Source: Sphingomonas sp. (GTDB lineage Bacteria; Pseudomonadota; Alphaproteobacteria; Sphingomonadales; Sphingomonadaceae). Taken from it: a stretch of DNA of 64,000 nt. The first letter of the stretch is position 1. Every line of letters begins with the position of its first letter. Shown here in pieces: positions 1 through 9,456 of this stretch. The notes beneath the pieces are model-generated. The model searched no databases, was not told where the DNA came from, and worked only from the letters and a program-made list of their open reading frames with translations. Made by a program: the position numbers and the translations under genes. The stretch is from NCBI RefSeq assembly GCF_026460985.1, contig NZ_JAPKNM010000050.1, positions 1 to 64,000 of the forward strand, in the 5' to 3' direction.

Positions 1-10
1 TTTGGATTAT

Positions 11-134
11 CCTCCCCCGCCAGGGGGAGGTGGCAGGCGAAGCCTGACGGAGGGGGAGGTCAGCGACCAACTCACCATCGTGCTTCCTCCCCCTCCGACG
101 CCCTCCGGGCGCCACCTCCCCCTGGCAGGGGAGG
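11..134. repeat. Large inverted repeat with CCTCCCCC/GGGGGAGG arms
   Basis: Two arms (about 11-59 and 86-134) are near-perfect reverse complements, and each contains its own small hairpin of C-rich and G-rich halves. The layout fits a dispersed intergenic element of sphingomonads. The right arm ends in GGGGAGG four bases before the ATG at 139, so it also supplies the Shine-Dalgarno sequence of the next gene. Confidence 0.8.
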
Positions 135-138
135 ATGA

Positions 139-999
139 ATGAGCTTCACCGATTTCATCGCGATCGACTGGTCGGGCCAGGCGGTCGAGAGGCCGAAGGG
201 GCTGGCGGTCGCCCATGCGCGGGCCGGGCAGGCCGCACCCGCGCTGGTCGATCGGGCCTGGTCGCGCGAGGACATTCTCGAATGGCTCGGATCGCTAGCC
301 GAAAGCGGCACCCGCGCGCTGATCGGCCTCGACCTCTCCCCTGCCTTCCCCTTCGAGGATGAAGGCGCCTATTTCCCCGGCTGGGACGCCTCGCCGCCCG
401 ACGGCCCCGCGCTGTGGAAGCTGGTCGACGATCTCAGCGCCGGCGATCCCCACCTCGCCGCGACCAGCTTCGTTGGCCATCCCGATGCCCGACGCCATTT
501 CCGCCAGCATGGCGATTGCGGCGATCTGTTTCCGCCCGGTCGCGGGCGTTTCCGGATCTGCGAGCATGGGCAGGAGGCGATGCGGCTCTCGCCCTATAGC
601 TGCTTCAACCTCGTCGGCGCGTCGCAGGTCGGCAAGTCGAGCCTCACCGGCATGCGCGTGCTCCATCGACTGCGCGGCACGATCGGCCTCTGGCCCTTCG
701 ATCCGTTGCCGGAGACCGGGCCGGTGCTCGTCGAAATCTATACCGCCCTGCCCGCCCGTCTCGCCGGCATGCGCAAGGGCATCTCCAAGATCCGCGACGG
801 CGCGACGCTCGACGCGCTGCTTGCGGCGTTCGGATCCGCACCGCACCGCCCTTTGCCGCGGTATGACGACCATGCCACCGACGCGATCCTCTCGGCCGCA
901 TGGCTGCGCGTCGCCGCGACCCGGCCCGAATTATGGTCGCCAGCCGGCCTCACGCCCGGTCTTGCACGAACCGAGGGCTGGACCTTCGGCGTTCCCTGA
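139..999 (+). CDS. DUF429-like predicted RNase H-fold protein
   Basis: A 286-residue cytoplasmic protein with no signal peptide. The N-terminus has the pattern IAIDWSGQ followed by a second acidic strand, IGLDLSPAFPF (around residue 57), and the C-terminal part has YDDHATDAILSAAW. Asp residues on strand ends plus a late D-A-x-x-A helix are what one expects of the RNase H-like DUF429 fold, and this is the basis of the call. The substrate is unknown. The ATG is preceded by GGGGAGG contributed by the repeat on its left. The gene converges on the large minus-strand gene that follows, with only 8 bases between the stops, so it is probably monocistronic. The coding sequence looks native (GC-rich third positions). 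Family assignment is from motif memory only. Confidence 0.6.
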   Translation: MSFTDFIAIDWSGQAVERPKGLAVAHARAGQAAPALVDRAWSREDILEWLGSLAESGTRALIGLDLSPAFPFEDEGAYFPGWDASPPDGPALWKLVDDLSAGDPHLAATSFVGHPDARRHFRQHGDCGDLFPPGRGRFRICEHGQEAMRLSPYSCFNLVGASQVGKSSLTGMRVLHRLRGTIGLWPFDPLPETGPVLVEIYTALPARLAGMRKGISKIRDGATLDALLAAFGSAPHRPLPRYDDHATDAILSAAWLRVAATRPELWSPAGLTPGLARTEGWTFGVP

Positions 1000-1007
1000 C
1001 CTCTTTC

Positions 1008-4000
1008 TCAACGCAGCAGCAGCCAGAGCAGGAGGAGCAGCAATATGGCAAACAGCAGGCATCCCCAGGGATAGGCCAGCCGCCTGATGATTTCTTCCAG
1101 CGAGCCGCCGTCGCCGGGCGAACCGTCGTCCGGAACGCCGTCGCCGTCCGCATCGTCGCCGACCCAGGGTAATTGCGGAATCGCTCCGTCCGGGGTGGCC
1201 GGCACGTCCCAGGGATTGCCGCCCAGCGCCTGTACCTTGTCCGACAACAGTCCCACATAATATTGCATCGTCGCGTACCAGCGGCTCTGGCGCGGCATGT
1301 GCCCCAGGCGCCAGTGCATCAGCGAAAACAGGCGCATGTGATCGAGCAGCATCGCCTTTCGCGTGGACACCGGAATGCCCAGCTGGAACGCGCCGATCGT
1401 TTCCCGCCACATCCGCGCGTCGGCTTGTGCCTTTGCGACCAGCACGGGATCGGGATGCTCGATCAGCAGGGCATGATCGCCCGCGTCGTCGAAGACCGAA
1501 AGGTCGGTCACCAGCGCGCGGTTGTCGCCCAGATCGAAGACGCCGCGCGCGACGGCCGGAGTCGCGCCCGCGCCTTCCACCCCGCCGAGCAATCGGGCCG
1601 CTTCCTCCAGCGAGATCTCGGCCACCTTGGGCACCGGCCATTGGACATTGCGGCCGCGATTGGTGATCTGGCGCACCGAAACATCGAAGCGCTGGCCCTT
1701 CTTGATCCCCAAAGGCAGGTCGACCGTCAGCACGCCGGTCTGCCGGTAGAGGCTGCGGGGCAGCGGAACATAGCGCATCCCGCCGGCCGGAATCTCGATC
1801 GTGCGCTCATCCACCGCCCGGATTTCGTGGCGCGGATAGAAGCGATCGGCCAGCTCGACCACGTCCTGCGCTTTCCAGCCGGGAATGTGGATGCGCGCGA
1901 AGCTGTTGTCGGGAATGGCGCGCGACCAATCGAGCAGCAGCTCGTCCGGCGGCATGCTGTCGGTAATGGGCTGCGGCGTCGCCTCCAGCTCGAAGGTGTG
2001 GAACGCCGCGCGCGAGGCGGTCATGCCGGGGTTGGCGACTTCATTGATCGCGATGTTGCGCTGCGACAGCTTGTCCGAGGTCCAGGGCGTCGCGCCATCG
2101 GGTATCGGCGTCCCGGCGAATTCGATCTGCGCGATCAGGCATTGATGCTCGCCGGTCAGCAAGGTGCGCAGCGGTTTGTTCCCGCCCCCGCCGCCGGGCG
2201 TCAACGGCAGATAGTCCACGTCGAGATTGGTATCCAGCAGGACGCCGAAGAACTCCTCGCTCTCGCTGGTATCGATGGTCCGGACGTTCTGGTCGTCGTC
2301 CTGCGCATTCGGGTCGGGGTCGCGATTCTCCGAGAAGCACGGGAAGGACAGCCATTGGCCGCCGGACTGCGCGGGCAGCGCGATCGGAGCAGCACCGCCG
2401 GTCTTCGGATACCCGTCGCCGATGCCGCCATTGAAGGTCAGCGCCGCAGTGGTCTGCGACGTGAAGAGGCGGAAGAAGACCCGCACGTTGTCGGCCGACA
2501 GCATCGTCCCGTTGCGCCGCACGCGCGCGATCGCGAAGTTGTAGACATTCTCGCCGCTCACCGTGGTGGTCGGCATCGAACTCAGCGCCGATGCCTGCTG
2601 GTTGCCGGTCATCGACTCGAACTGCGCGACGGTGATGTTGTTCTTCAGCGTATTGATGAAGGTGAACGCCTGCGCGCGGTTGGCGTCGGTGGGCAGCGTG
2701 ACGCCGTGCAACGTATCGCCGGCGACCACCCGGAACACCTTGAGGTCGGAGCTCAGCCAGGTCTTATCGTTCCCGCCATCGAGGTCGAGCATGAACGGAT
2801 TCGCGGATACGACCAGTTGGAAGAACGCCGTGTCCGTCAGCGGGTTGGGCGCGGCGGGGGAGCTGAGCGACGCGTTGACCGGAACCGTCTGCGTGCCGAA
2901 CGCGCTGTTGGCGAAGTCCACGTCGTAGATGAAGGTGAAGCGCTGCAGCCGCTCCGGCATGCCCGGATCGTCGCTGAATACATCGACGGGCGTGATCGTG
3001 ATGAACGCGGCTCCATCCGGAGTGACCACCGGCGCCCAGGCGGGATTGAAGGGCCCCTCCGTCACCGATCCGCCCGGAAAGTCGCTCGGCTTCAATCCAT
3101 CCACGACGACCCGGACCGCGCCGGGGAAATGCGGATTCCCGGTGACCTCGTCCTGGCCGAAGGTGCTGCGCTCGAGATAGAGCGTGATGGCCGGCCGAGG
3201 CCTTGCCAGCCAGTTGGTGATGTTGACGAAGACGGCCTTGATCTCGTCGAACAGGCCCGAATTCGCGTTGAAGCCCACGCCTTTCGCGGCATCGGGGCCG
3301 GTGCGGTTCTGCGGCGTTCCCGGAACGATATCGGTGTCGCCGGTCAGGTTGATGTCGACATAATGGTGGAAGGTCGAGCCTGTCACGACCCTGCCGACCC
3401 CGACGGCCCGGCCGTCGTAGACGCTCAGTGTGGGAATCGATTCCGCATTGGCGAGGGCGCCGCCCTCGACCAGGCTGCCGGAAACGGCGTTGCGCGACGC
3501 GAAAGGCTGGGTCGAACCGCTGGCAATGATTTCCGGACGTTCCTGCGGACTGTCGATCGTCGGGAATTCGACGAAGGAATCGCCGTCGAACGTCAGCGTC
3601 TGGCCGTAATCATAGCTCGCGAGATCACCGCCTAGGCATTTGCCCTCGTGCATGTGGTCCGGATAGAATTCGATGTCGTTCCCGTTCCGGCGCAGGATCG
3701 GATGCGCGGGCGAGGTTGCCGGGACGATCGGCTGCGGGATCGAATCGGACTGGTTCTCGAACCAGACATGGTCGGTGGCGCCGTTGGGATTGCTGGCGGC
3801 GTCATATTGGCCCGCCGGATTGCGCCGCGTCGTATCCGCCCGGGTGGGTCCGCTTCTGGGATTGTTCCGCGGCAAATTGGCGGGAATATCGGGGAAGCTG
3901 TCCCCTTCGCCATACCATGCGCGCATTGCCCGGACCCTGGGGATGCGACCGCACATATCGGCGCCGATGCTGTCATGGTCGCCGGTCGCGAAGACGCCGC

Positions 4001-4355
4001 CGCCCGCGTCCATATAGCGGGCGATTTCCTTCAATTGCGGCTCGTCCAGCGCGTTGGCGCCGCTGGCGGATGAATTGGGAAGCTGCACGTTCCGGCCTTG
4101 CAGGCCGATCAGCCAGATCGCGTCGAACTCGAGCAAGCTGTGCCCCGCCGGCACGGCATCGAACCGGAACGAAGTCCAACCTGCCGTTGCGGTGCTGTCG
4201 AGCTGGCGATGCGCCTTGGTCACCGCCATTCCGGCACCTTCAAGCGCGCCGACCAGGGTCGAATAGGTGAAATCGACATCGGAATCGCTTGGCGGTATCG
4301 CCCCGCTTCCAAAGCGGTAGCCGCCGTCGAGAACTATCAATACCGTGGTTGCCAT
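1008..4355 (-). CDS. Very large protein of unknown function with C-terminal membrane anchor
   Basis: 1115 residues; I do not recognise the family. The N-terminus (MATTVLIVLDGGYRFG) is a Rossmann-like strand start without a signal peptide. Residues 1-380 contain GGGVFATGDHDSIGAD and FEFDAIWLIGLQGRN-like segments that recall class I glutamine-amidotransferase/ThuA-type folds, but no catalytic triad is obvious. The middle is beta-rich and low in Cys. Near the end an Asp/Gly-rich stretch (DADGDGVPDDG) could bind calcium, and the last 22 residues are a Leu-rich transmembrane helix ending LLLLLWLLLR, which suggests a tail-anchored protein. The ATG has GAAGAAGGT upstream. It is transcribed alone and divergently from the TonB receptor at 4838, with a 480-base AT-richer gap between them. 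Confidence 0.75.
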   Translation of the reverse strand: MATTVLIVLDGGYRFGSGAIPPSDSDVDFTYSTLVGALEGAGMAVTKAHRQLDSTATAGWTSFRFDAVPAGHSLLEFDAIWLIGLQGRNVQLPNSSASGANALDEPQLKEIARYMDAGGGVFATGDHDSIGADMCGRIPRVRAMRAWYGEGDSFPDIPANLPRNNPRSGPTRADTTRRNPAGQYDAASNPNGATDHVWFENQSDSIPQPIVPATSPAHPILRRNGNDIEFYPDHMHEGKCLGGDLASYDYGQTLTFDGDSFVEFPTIDSPQERPEIIASGSTQPFASRNAVSGSLVEGGALANAESIPTLSVYDGRAVGVGRVVTGSTFHHYVDINLTGDTDIVPGTPQNRTGPDAAKGVGFNANSGLFDEIKAVFVNITNWLARPRPAITLYLERSTFGQDEVTGNPHFPGAVRVVVDGLKPSDFPGGSVTEGPFNPAWAPVVTPDGAAFITITPVDVFSDDPGMPERLQRFTFIYDVDFANSAFGTQTVPVNASLSSPAAPNPLTDTAFFQLVVSANPFMLDLDGGNDKTWLSSDLKVFRVVAGDTLHGVTLPTDANRAQAFTFINTLKNNITVAQFESMTGNQQASALSSMPTTTVSGENVYNFAIARVRRNGTMLSADNVRVFFRLFTSQTTAALTFNGGIGDGYPKTGGAAPIALPAQSGGQWLSFPCFSENRDPDPNAQDDDQNVRTIDTSESEEFFGVLLDTNLDVDYLPLTPGGGGGNKPLRTLLTGEHQCLIAQIEFAGTPIPDGATPWTSDKLSQRNIAINEVANPGMTASRAAFHTFELEATPQPITDSMPPDELLLDWSRAIPDNSFARIHIPGWKAQDVVELADRFYPRHEIRAVDERTIEIPAGGMRYVPLPRSLYRQTGVLTVDLPLGIKKGQRFDVSVRQITNRGRNVQWPVPKVAEISLEEAARLLGGVEGAGATPAVARGVFDLGDNRALVTDLSVFDDAGDHALLIEHPDPVLVAKAQADARMWRETIGAFQLGIPVSTRKAMLLDHMRLFSLMHWRLGHMPRQSRWYATMQYYVGLLSDKVQALGGNPWDVPATPDGAIPQLPWVGDDADGDGVPDDGSPGDGGSLEEIIRRLAYPWGCLLFAILLLLLLWLLLR

Positions 4356-4479
4356 CGCGCACCTTCTTCATGGGCCAAGCCAAGCTTGGCGGGTTAAAGG
4401 CGTGCGACCCGGCGTTCATGCGGGCTTTAGAATCGTTTAGGTTTTCATGTAAAACCCGTCCACATTCTACCAGAAGCAA

Positions 4480-4497
4480 TGATAATGCGCAATATCA
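4480..4497. promoter_or_regulatory. 18-base near-perfect palindrome, candidate operator
   Basis: TGATAATGCGCAATATCA pairs with itself at 16 of 18 positions (only the fifth base of each arm fails). It lies 125 bases upstream of the large minus-strand gene and about 340 bases upstream of the TonB receptor, inside the AT-rich part of the gap. No regulator gene is adjacent, so its binding protein is unknown. Confidence 0.4.
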
Positions 4498-4572
4498 TCG
4501 TCAGACATCATGCAGTATTCCCTATACGCCCTGGGATGAACCCTGAAGTACCGTCTGTTCTATATCATTTGA

Positions 4573-4716
4573 TCCGTATCAAAGGATCTATTCGGAATTG
4601 CCGATCTTCTCGGATATCCACCGCAGGACGAGTCCGGCTGGGCCAACGGCACCGTCAGGGTGGTCCTCAAGCGCTATCCCGAGCCGGCCACCGCGGACGT
4701 GCGCCCGACGCGGTGA
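4573..4716 (+). pseudogene. Possible 3' remnant of a decayed gene
   Basis: After an in-frame TGA at 4570 the frame is open for 47 codons to a TGA at 4714-4716, with no start codon that could serve it. From about the eighteenth codon nearly every third position is G or C (peptide part GWANGTVRVVLKRYPEP), which resembles native coding sequence, while the sequence before it is AT-rich. This could be the tail of a deleted gene or chance. The family is not recognised. Confidence 0.25.
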
Positions 4717-4837
4717 GAAACACGCCAGGCTGCGCTCTAACGGGGATCGTGGCGCGCGCCCCACGGGTTGTCCCCGAAAAATAGCGGCTCGCGAACCCCG
4801 CATTGTGCCCGGTTCCCGAGCCGATCGGGAGAGAGAC

Positions 4838-7408
4838 ATGCCCACGGAGCGCTTCAGCTTGCGAGCGGGGCTGCTGCTGAGCGCAGCGGTCCTTCCGGCC
4901 GCACCCGCGCTGGCGCAGAACAGGCCGGGCGAAACGCCCCCTCCCGCCGACCAGGCCGAGGCCGCGACGCCGCAGGCCACGCCCGCGCCGGACGACGAGG
5001 CCGATGGCAATCAGGAGATCGTGGTCACCGGCCAGACCAGCCGCGATCGCCCGCTGATCACCGCTTCGGCCGACATCACCTATGCGACCCGCGCGGATAT
5101 CGACCGCAAGGCGCCGCGCTCGACCGCCGACATGCTCGAGCTCGTGCCCGGCATCTTCGTCGAGGGCACGGCAGGCGAACTTTCGAACAACTATTCGGTC
5201 CGCGGGCTGCAGGGCGGCGGGCAGCGCTTCGTCCAGCTCGAAGAGGACGGAATGCCCGTGCTCTACCAGGGCGGCGGCGCCGACTTCTTCTTCTCGCAGG
5301 ACCTGACCATCGATCGGCTCGAGGCCGTGAAAGGCGGATCGTCGGGCGTGCTGACGGTCAACGGCGCGGGGGCGACGATCAACTTCATCTCGAAGAAGCC
5401 CAATTTCGAGCGGGCGGAGGGGATGGCCCGTGCCACCGCCTATAATTACGGCCTGAAGCGCGGCGACCTCTATTATTCGGCGCCGATCGCCAACAACCTG
5501 GCGTTCAGCGTCGGCGGCTTTTTCCAGAGCAGCCCCGGCGTGCGCAGGAACCCGTTCGACTATGAGGGCTATCGCGTGAAGGCGATGCTCGAATATCGCT
5601 TCGACAGCGGCGGCTATCTGCGGCTCACCGGCAAGATCGGCGATCTCAAAACGGCTTATTATGCCGGCATGCCCTATGCCTATAACAACGGCAGGCCGGG
5701 TGGCGTCCCCGGGCTCGACAGGCAGTGGGACAATATCGGCGGCGATGCCTTCGAGCGTATCTCGGTGCCGGTCTCGACCTTCGTCGAGGCCGACGGGCTC
5801 CGCGACTTCCGGCTGAGCGAAGGCGTGCGCGCCAAGACCAAGCAGCTGCGGCTCGACTTCGAGAAGCCGGTGACCGACGGGCTCGAGCTGTTCCTGCGGG
5901 CCCGCTATCTGGATTACAGCTACGATTTCAACGGGCTGTTCCCCGGATCGGGCACGGGCAATGCCGGGCTGACCAGCGCGGTCGACTATCTCACCCCGGG
6001 CGCGAACTCCCCCATCAACAACCTGCTCACCCTCGGCGCCGCAGCCTTCCCCGCCACCGTGCGCTACGGCATCAAGAATTTGCGCACCGGCACCGTGGTC
6101 GGATCGAACCAGACCGACATACTCAACGGGTTGAACGGCAACGGCTTCCTCCAGCAAACCGTGCTCAACCACGATTATCTGAAAGGCACCGATTTCGGCG
6201 CGAATGCCGGATTCCGCTGGGAGTTCGAGAGCGGCGCGTTCAAGAACTCGCTGACCGCGGGCGTGCTCTACTACGACGTCCGCCGCAAGCAGAACCAGTC
6301 GGCGGTCGCGCCCGTGGTCAATGACGTCCGCAACAATAGTGACATCTACGACATCGTCGCGCTCGACGCGAACAACAACGTCATCGGCACGCTCAGCGAC
6401 AACGGCCTCATCTCCTATGGCGACTGGGGCGTCGGCATCCGCGAGCGCGACGACAAGTCGATGTCGGTCTATATCAACGACGAGCTGAAGATCGGCGACA
6501 GCCTGCACATCGACGCCGGCATCCGCTGGGAGAGCGACGAGGCGCGGTTCCGCGACGGCCGCGCCGCCGCGGTCAACCAGCCGGTGCCATCCGGCACGGC
6601 GGGCGTCATCCCGACCGTCGGGCCGACCTGGGACGGCACCTTCAACGTCACCCGGCGGACCCAATCGGCGACGGCCTGGACGGTCGGCGCCAGCTATCTG
6701 ATCACGCCCAATCTTGCGATCTATGGGCGCTATGCCAAGGGCTTCCAGACCAACAACACCGATCCGGTGACCGGAATCGAGCTCTACGAAGCGGGCGTCC
6801 GCTACCAGCTCGGCCGCTTCCTCAGCGCCTCGGCGACGGTGTTCCGCACCAACTTCGACGACCAGTTCTACAATTTCATCGACCCCTCCGACCCGACCCA
6901 GCAGACGAGCTTCCTCGCCGACCTGCGGACAACGGGCGTCGAGATCGACGCGGTGGTGCGGCCGGTCGACTGGTTCTCGGTCGACTTCACCGGCGTGTTC
7001 CAGGATCCGACGCTGAGCAATTTGCGGCTGAACGGCGTGCAGCAGCCGACCTATGACGGCAACCGGCCCGAGCGCACGCCCGCGCAGCTCTACACGATCA
7101 CGCCGGCGATCAAGCTGCCCAACGGGCTGGGCGAGGTCTTTGCGCGGTACAAATATGTCGGCAAGATCTTCGCGGATTCGGGGAACGGCGTGGCGCTTCC
7201 CGGCTATGGCGTGACCGGGGCGGGCGTCACGCTCAATCTGACGAGGAACTTGCAGGTGAGCTTCGACGCCGACAATATCTTCAACGTGACCGGTCTCACC
7301 GAAGGCAATCCCCGCCAGGGCCAGACGCAGAATGCCGCTTCCGGCTTCTTCTACGCGCGCGGGATCGTCGGCCCGACCTATGGCGGCACGGTGACGCTGA
7401 AATTCTGA
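4838..7408 (+). CDS. TonB-dependent outer-membrane receptor
   Basis: 856 residues from the ATG at 4838, chosen because it opens a clean signal peptide (MPTERFSLRAGLLLSAAVLP through ALAQ) and has GGGAGAGAG just upstream; the frame is open further upstream but without signal sequence. A Pro/Ala-rich linker follows, then EIVVTGQTSRD, the plug domain (about residues 65-190, with TADMLELVPGIFVEG, NYSVRG and DRLEAVKGGSSGVL), and a 22-strand-type barrel ending in F (VTLKF). It should take up a nutrient, probably a glycan or glycoside, across the outer membrane using TonB energy. Its stop overlaps the ATG of the next gene by one base (TGATG), so it is co-translated with a secreted glycosidase-like protein. 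The substrate is not readable from the sequence. Confidence 0.93.
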   Translation: MPTERFSLRAGLLLSAAVLPAAPALAQNRPGETPPPADQAEAATPQATPAPDDEADGNQEIVVTGQTSRDRPLITASADITYATRADIDRKAPRSTADMLELVPGIFVEGTAGELSNNYSVRGLQGGGQRFVQLEEDGMPVLYQGGGADFFFSQDLTIDRLEAVKGGSSGVLTVNGAGATINFISKKPNFERAEGMARATAYNYGLKRGDLYYSAPIANNLAFSVGGFFQSSPGVRRNPFDYEGYRVKAMLEYRFDSGGYLRLTGKIGDLKTAYYAGMPYAYNNGRPGGVPGLDRQWDNIGGDAFERISVPVSTFVEADGLRDFRLSEGVRAKTKQLRLDFEKPVTDGLELFLRARYLDYSYDFNGLFPGSGTGNAGLTSAVDYLTPGANSPINNLLTLGAAAFPATVRYGIKNLRTGTVVGSNQTDILNGLNGNGFLQQTVLNHDYLKGTDFGANAGFRWEFESGAFKNSLTAGVLYYDVRRKQNQSAVAPVVNDVRNNSDIYDIVALDANNNVIGTLSDNGLISYGDWGVGIRERDDKSMSVYINDELKIGDSLHIDAGIRWESDEARFRDGRAAAVNQPVPSGTAGVIPTVGPTWDGTFNVTRRTQSATAWTVGASYLITPNLAIYGRYAKGFQTNNTDPVTGIELYEAGVRYQLGRFLSASATVFRTNFDDQFYNFIDPSDPTQQTSFLADLRTTGVEIDAVVRPVDWFSVDFTGVFQDPTLSNLRLNGVQQPTYDGNRPERTPAQLYTITPAIKLPNGLGEVFARYKYVGKIFADSGNGVALPGYGVTGAGVTLNLTRNLQVSFDADNIFNVTGLTEGNPRQGQTQNAASGFFYARGIVGPTYGGTVTLKF

Positions 7409-9453
7409 TGGCGGCGAGGTTCGCGCGAAGCCTGGCGGCGGGGATGTGCCTGATGGCCGCGGCATCTGGACCGGCGCAGCAGGCGCCCGAGCTCGCCTAT
7501 CAGCTGACCGAGGGGCAGAATCTCAACGCCTTCGTCCGCGACGGCAAGGTCGCCGCGCATCTGCTGCTGCGCTCGGGCAATGATCCGCGCATCCTCGTCG
7601 CGTTCCCGGCGGGGAATAGCGGAGTGGGCTTGTGGTTCGACCGGACCGCAGCGCCGGTGGCGTGGCGGCTCGAAGGCACACCGCAGCCGGTGACGCTGGC
7701 CGATGGCCGCGGGCGACCGCTCCACGGCATCCGTGCGGTGGCGACTGTCGCCGCGCCCCGGCTCGCCATCAAGCAGGCGGTGCTGTCGAACGTGCGCTTC
7801 CTGCGCGACTATCAGGCGATCGGCAGATTCCCCGCCGAGGTCGCCGCGCCGATGCGGGTGGAGGGCGACCGGATCATCTATGTCCGCGACCGGGTGGACG
7901 GCGCGCCGGGCTATCGGCTCGAGCTGCGCGTGCTCGACGGACGAGCGGATAAGGGGGAGATCACCGCCGGCACGGGCGGCCACATCCGCCTGGAGATCGT
8001 CGCGGCGAGCGGGGACACGCCGCTGACCGGGCTGACGCTGCCCGAATTGCTCAACGACCGCGCCGCGGACGATCCGGCGGCGCGCAACGCCCTGCATTTC
8101 CTCAGCTATCGCGAGAAGTTCCTCGCCGGCTCCTGGCGGTTCAATACCTATTTCGGGCGCGACACGCTGATGTCGGTGCGCCTCCTGATGCCCGCGCTCC
8201 AGCCCGCGGCGATCGAGGCCGGGCTCGGCGCGGTGCTCGCGCGGCTCGATGAAGCCGGCGAAGTGGCGCACGAGGAGGGGCTGTCCGAATTCGCGATCCT
8301 CGATCGGCGCCAGCATGGCGGCAGCGGCGATGCGCCGACGCTCGACTATGCGATGATCGACGACGATTTCATGCTCGCCCCGGTCGCGGCGCATTACCTG
8401 CTCGATCAGGCCCCGCCGGACGTGGCGCGCGCCTTTCTCGGCCGCGACATTCCGAGCGAGACCAAACCGGGCAGCTCCGAACGCGCCGGCGCCGCGCTGG
8501 TGCGCAACCTGCGCTTCGTGCTCGAACAGGCACGACCTTTCGCCGAGGCGCCGGCCGTCGCGCGGCTCGTCTCGCTCAAGCCCGGGCGGACCGCGGGCCA
8601 GTGGCGCGACAGCGGCGACGGCATCGGCGGCGGGCGCTATCCCTATGACGTCAACGCGGTGTTCGTCCCCGCGGCGCTGGACGCAACCGCCCGCCTTTTC
8701 AGGGCCGGGCTGCTCGATCCCTATCTGACCGCCGGCGACCGGGCGGCGTTCGGCCGGGCCGGCGCGATGGCCGAGCTGTGGCGGAGCCGCGTGCCCGGGC
8801 TGTTCCGCGTCTCGGTTCCGGCCGCCAAGGCTGCGCCGATGATCCGCACTTATGCGACGGGGTTCGGCGTCCCTGCCCAGCCTGCCCTCGCCGCCTTGGG
8901 CAAGGGACCCCTCACCTTCCATGCGATCGCGCTCGACGCGGCGGGCGCGCCGGTGCCGATCCTCAACTCCGACGAGGGTTTCGCCTTGCTCTTCGGCGAT
9001 CCCCCGCCCGCCGATCTCGACATCTTCGTCGGGGCGATCATGCGGCCCTTCCCCGCCGGGCTGATGACCGATATCGGTTTGCTGGTCGCCAACCCTGTGC
9101 TGGCGGAGCCGGCGATGCAGGCGCGCTTTACGCCTTCGGCCTATCACGGCACCGTGGTCTGGTCGTGGCAGCAGGCGCTGCTTGCCGCGGGGCTCGAGCG
9201 GCAGCTGGCGCGTCGCGACCTGCCGGCGGCGACGCGCGGCCGGCTCGGCCAGGTGCAGGCGCGGCTCTGGCGCGCCATCTCGGCGTCGCGCGAACTGCAG
9301 AGCTCCGAGCTCTGGTCCTGGGCCTATCAAGGCGGGAGCTATCGGCTGGTGCCGTTCGGCGCGGGCCGGCAGGACGTCGACGAATCCAACGCCGCGCAGC
9401 TGTGGAGCACCGTCTATCTCGCGGTGCGCCCGCCAGTCACCGGGCGGCGGTGA
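7408..9453 (+). CDS. Secreted six-hairpin-glycosidase-like protein
   Basis: 681 residues with an N-terminal signal peptide (to about residue 23, PAQQ). An N-terminal beta-rich region (25-215) is followed by an alpha-helical part that opens with FNTYFGRDTLMSVRLLMPAL (about 247-266). The G-R-D-T segment and the acidic loops after it (EVAHEEGLSEF) resemble the (alpha/alpha)6 barrel of amylo-1,6-glucosidase/glycogen-debranching-type enzymes, so a periplasmic glycosidase is the most likely role. The start overlaps the stop of the TonB receptor, and the two form one operon. The gene ends 3 bases from the stop of the convergent halogenase-like gene. The specific substrate cannot be assigned. Confidence 0.7.
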   Translation: MAARFARSLAAGMCLMAAASGPAQQAPELAYQLTEGQNLNAFVRDGKVAAHLLLRSGNDPRILVAFPAGNSGVGLWFDRTAAPVAWRLEGTPQPVTLADGRGRPLHGIRAVATVAAPRLAIKQAVLSNVRFLRDYQAIGRFPAEVAAPMRVEGDRIIYVRDRVDGAPGYRLELRVLDGRADKGEITAGTGGHIRLEIVAASGDTPLTGLTLPELLNDRAADDPAARNALHFLSYREKFLAGSWRFNTYFGRDTLMSVRLLMPALQPAAIEAGLGAVLARLDEAGEVAHEEGLSEFAILDRRQHGGSGDAPTLDYAMIDDDFMLAPVAAHYLLDQAPPDVARAFLGRDIPSETKPGSSERAGAALVRNLRFVLEQARPFAEAPAVARLVSLKPGRTAGQWRDSGDGIGGGRYPYDVNAVFVPAALDATARLFRAGLLDPYLTAGDRAAFGRAGAMAELWRSRVPGLFRVSVPAAKAAPMIRTYATGFGVPAQPALAALGKGPLTFHAIALDAAGAPVPILNSDEGFALLFGDPPPADLDIFVGAIMRPFPAGLMTDIGLLVANPVLAEPAMQARFTPSAYHGTVVWSWQQALLAAGLERQLARRDLPAATRGRLGQVQARLWRAISASRELQSSELWSWAYQGGSYRLVPFGAGRQDVDESNAAQLWSTVYLAVRPPVTGRR

Positions 9454-9456
9454 TCG

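Larger units (their letters stand above)
4356..4837. other. Intergenic region between divergent genes
   Basis: 482 bases without a convincing complete gene. The left half (about 4430-4620) is clearly AT-richer than the surroundings and probably holds the promoters for the minus-strand gene ending its upstream side here and for the plus-strand TonB receptor. It contains an 18-base palindrome (4480-4497) and a stretch of open frame that looks like the 3' end of a lost gene (4573-4716). The last 14 bases carry the receptor's GGGAGAGAG ribosome binding site. Confidence 0.6.

Noticed and set aside
1173..3635. 820-residue plus-strand open frame opposite the large unknown gene
   Set aside because: It is antisense to a gene with a good ribosome binding site and a clear C-terminal helix. 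Long antisense frames are expected at this GC content, and the product is Arg/Gly/Asp-rich with no recognisable domain.
4667..7465. 932-residue minus-strand frame opposite the first TonB receptor
   Set aside because: Shadow of the receptor gene; no domain and no plausible start signal.
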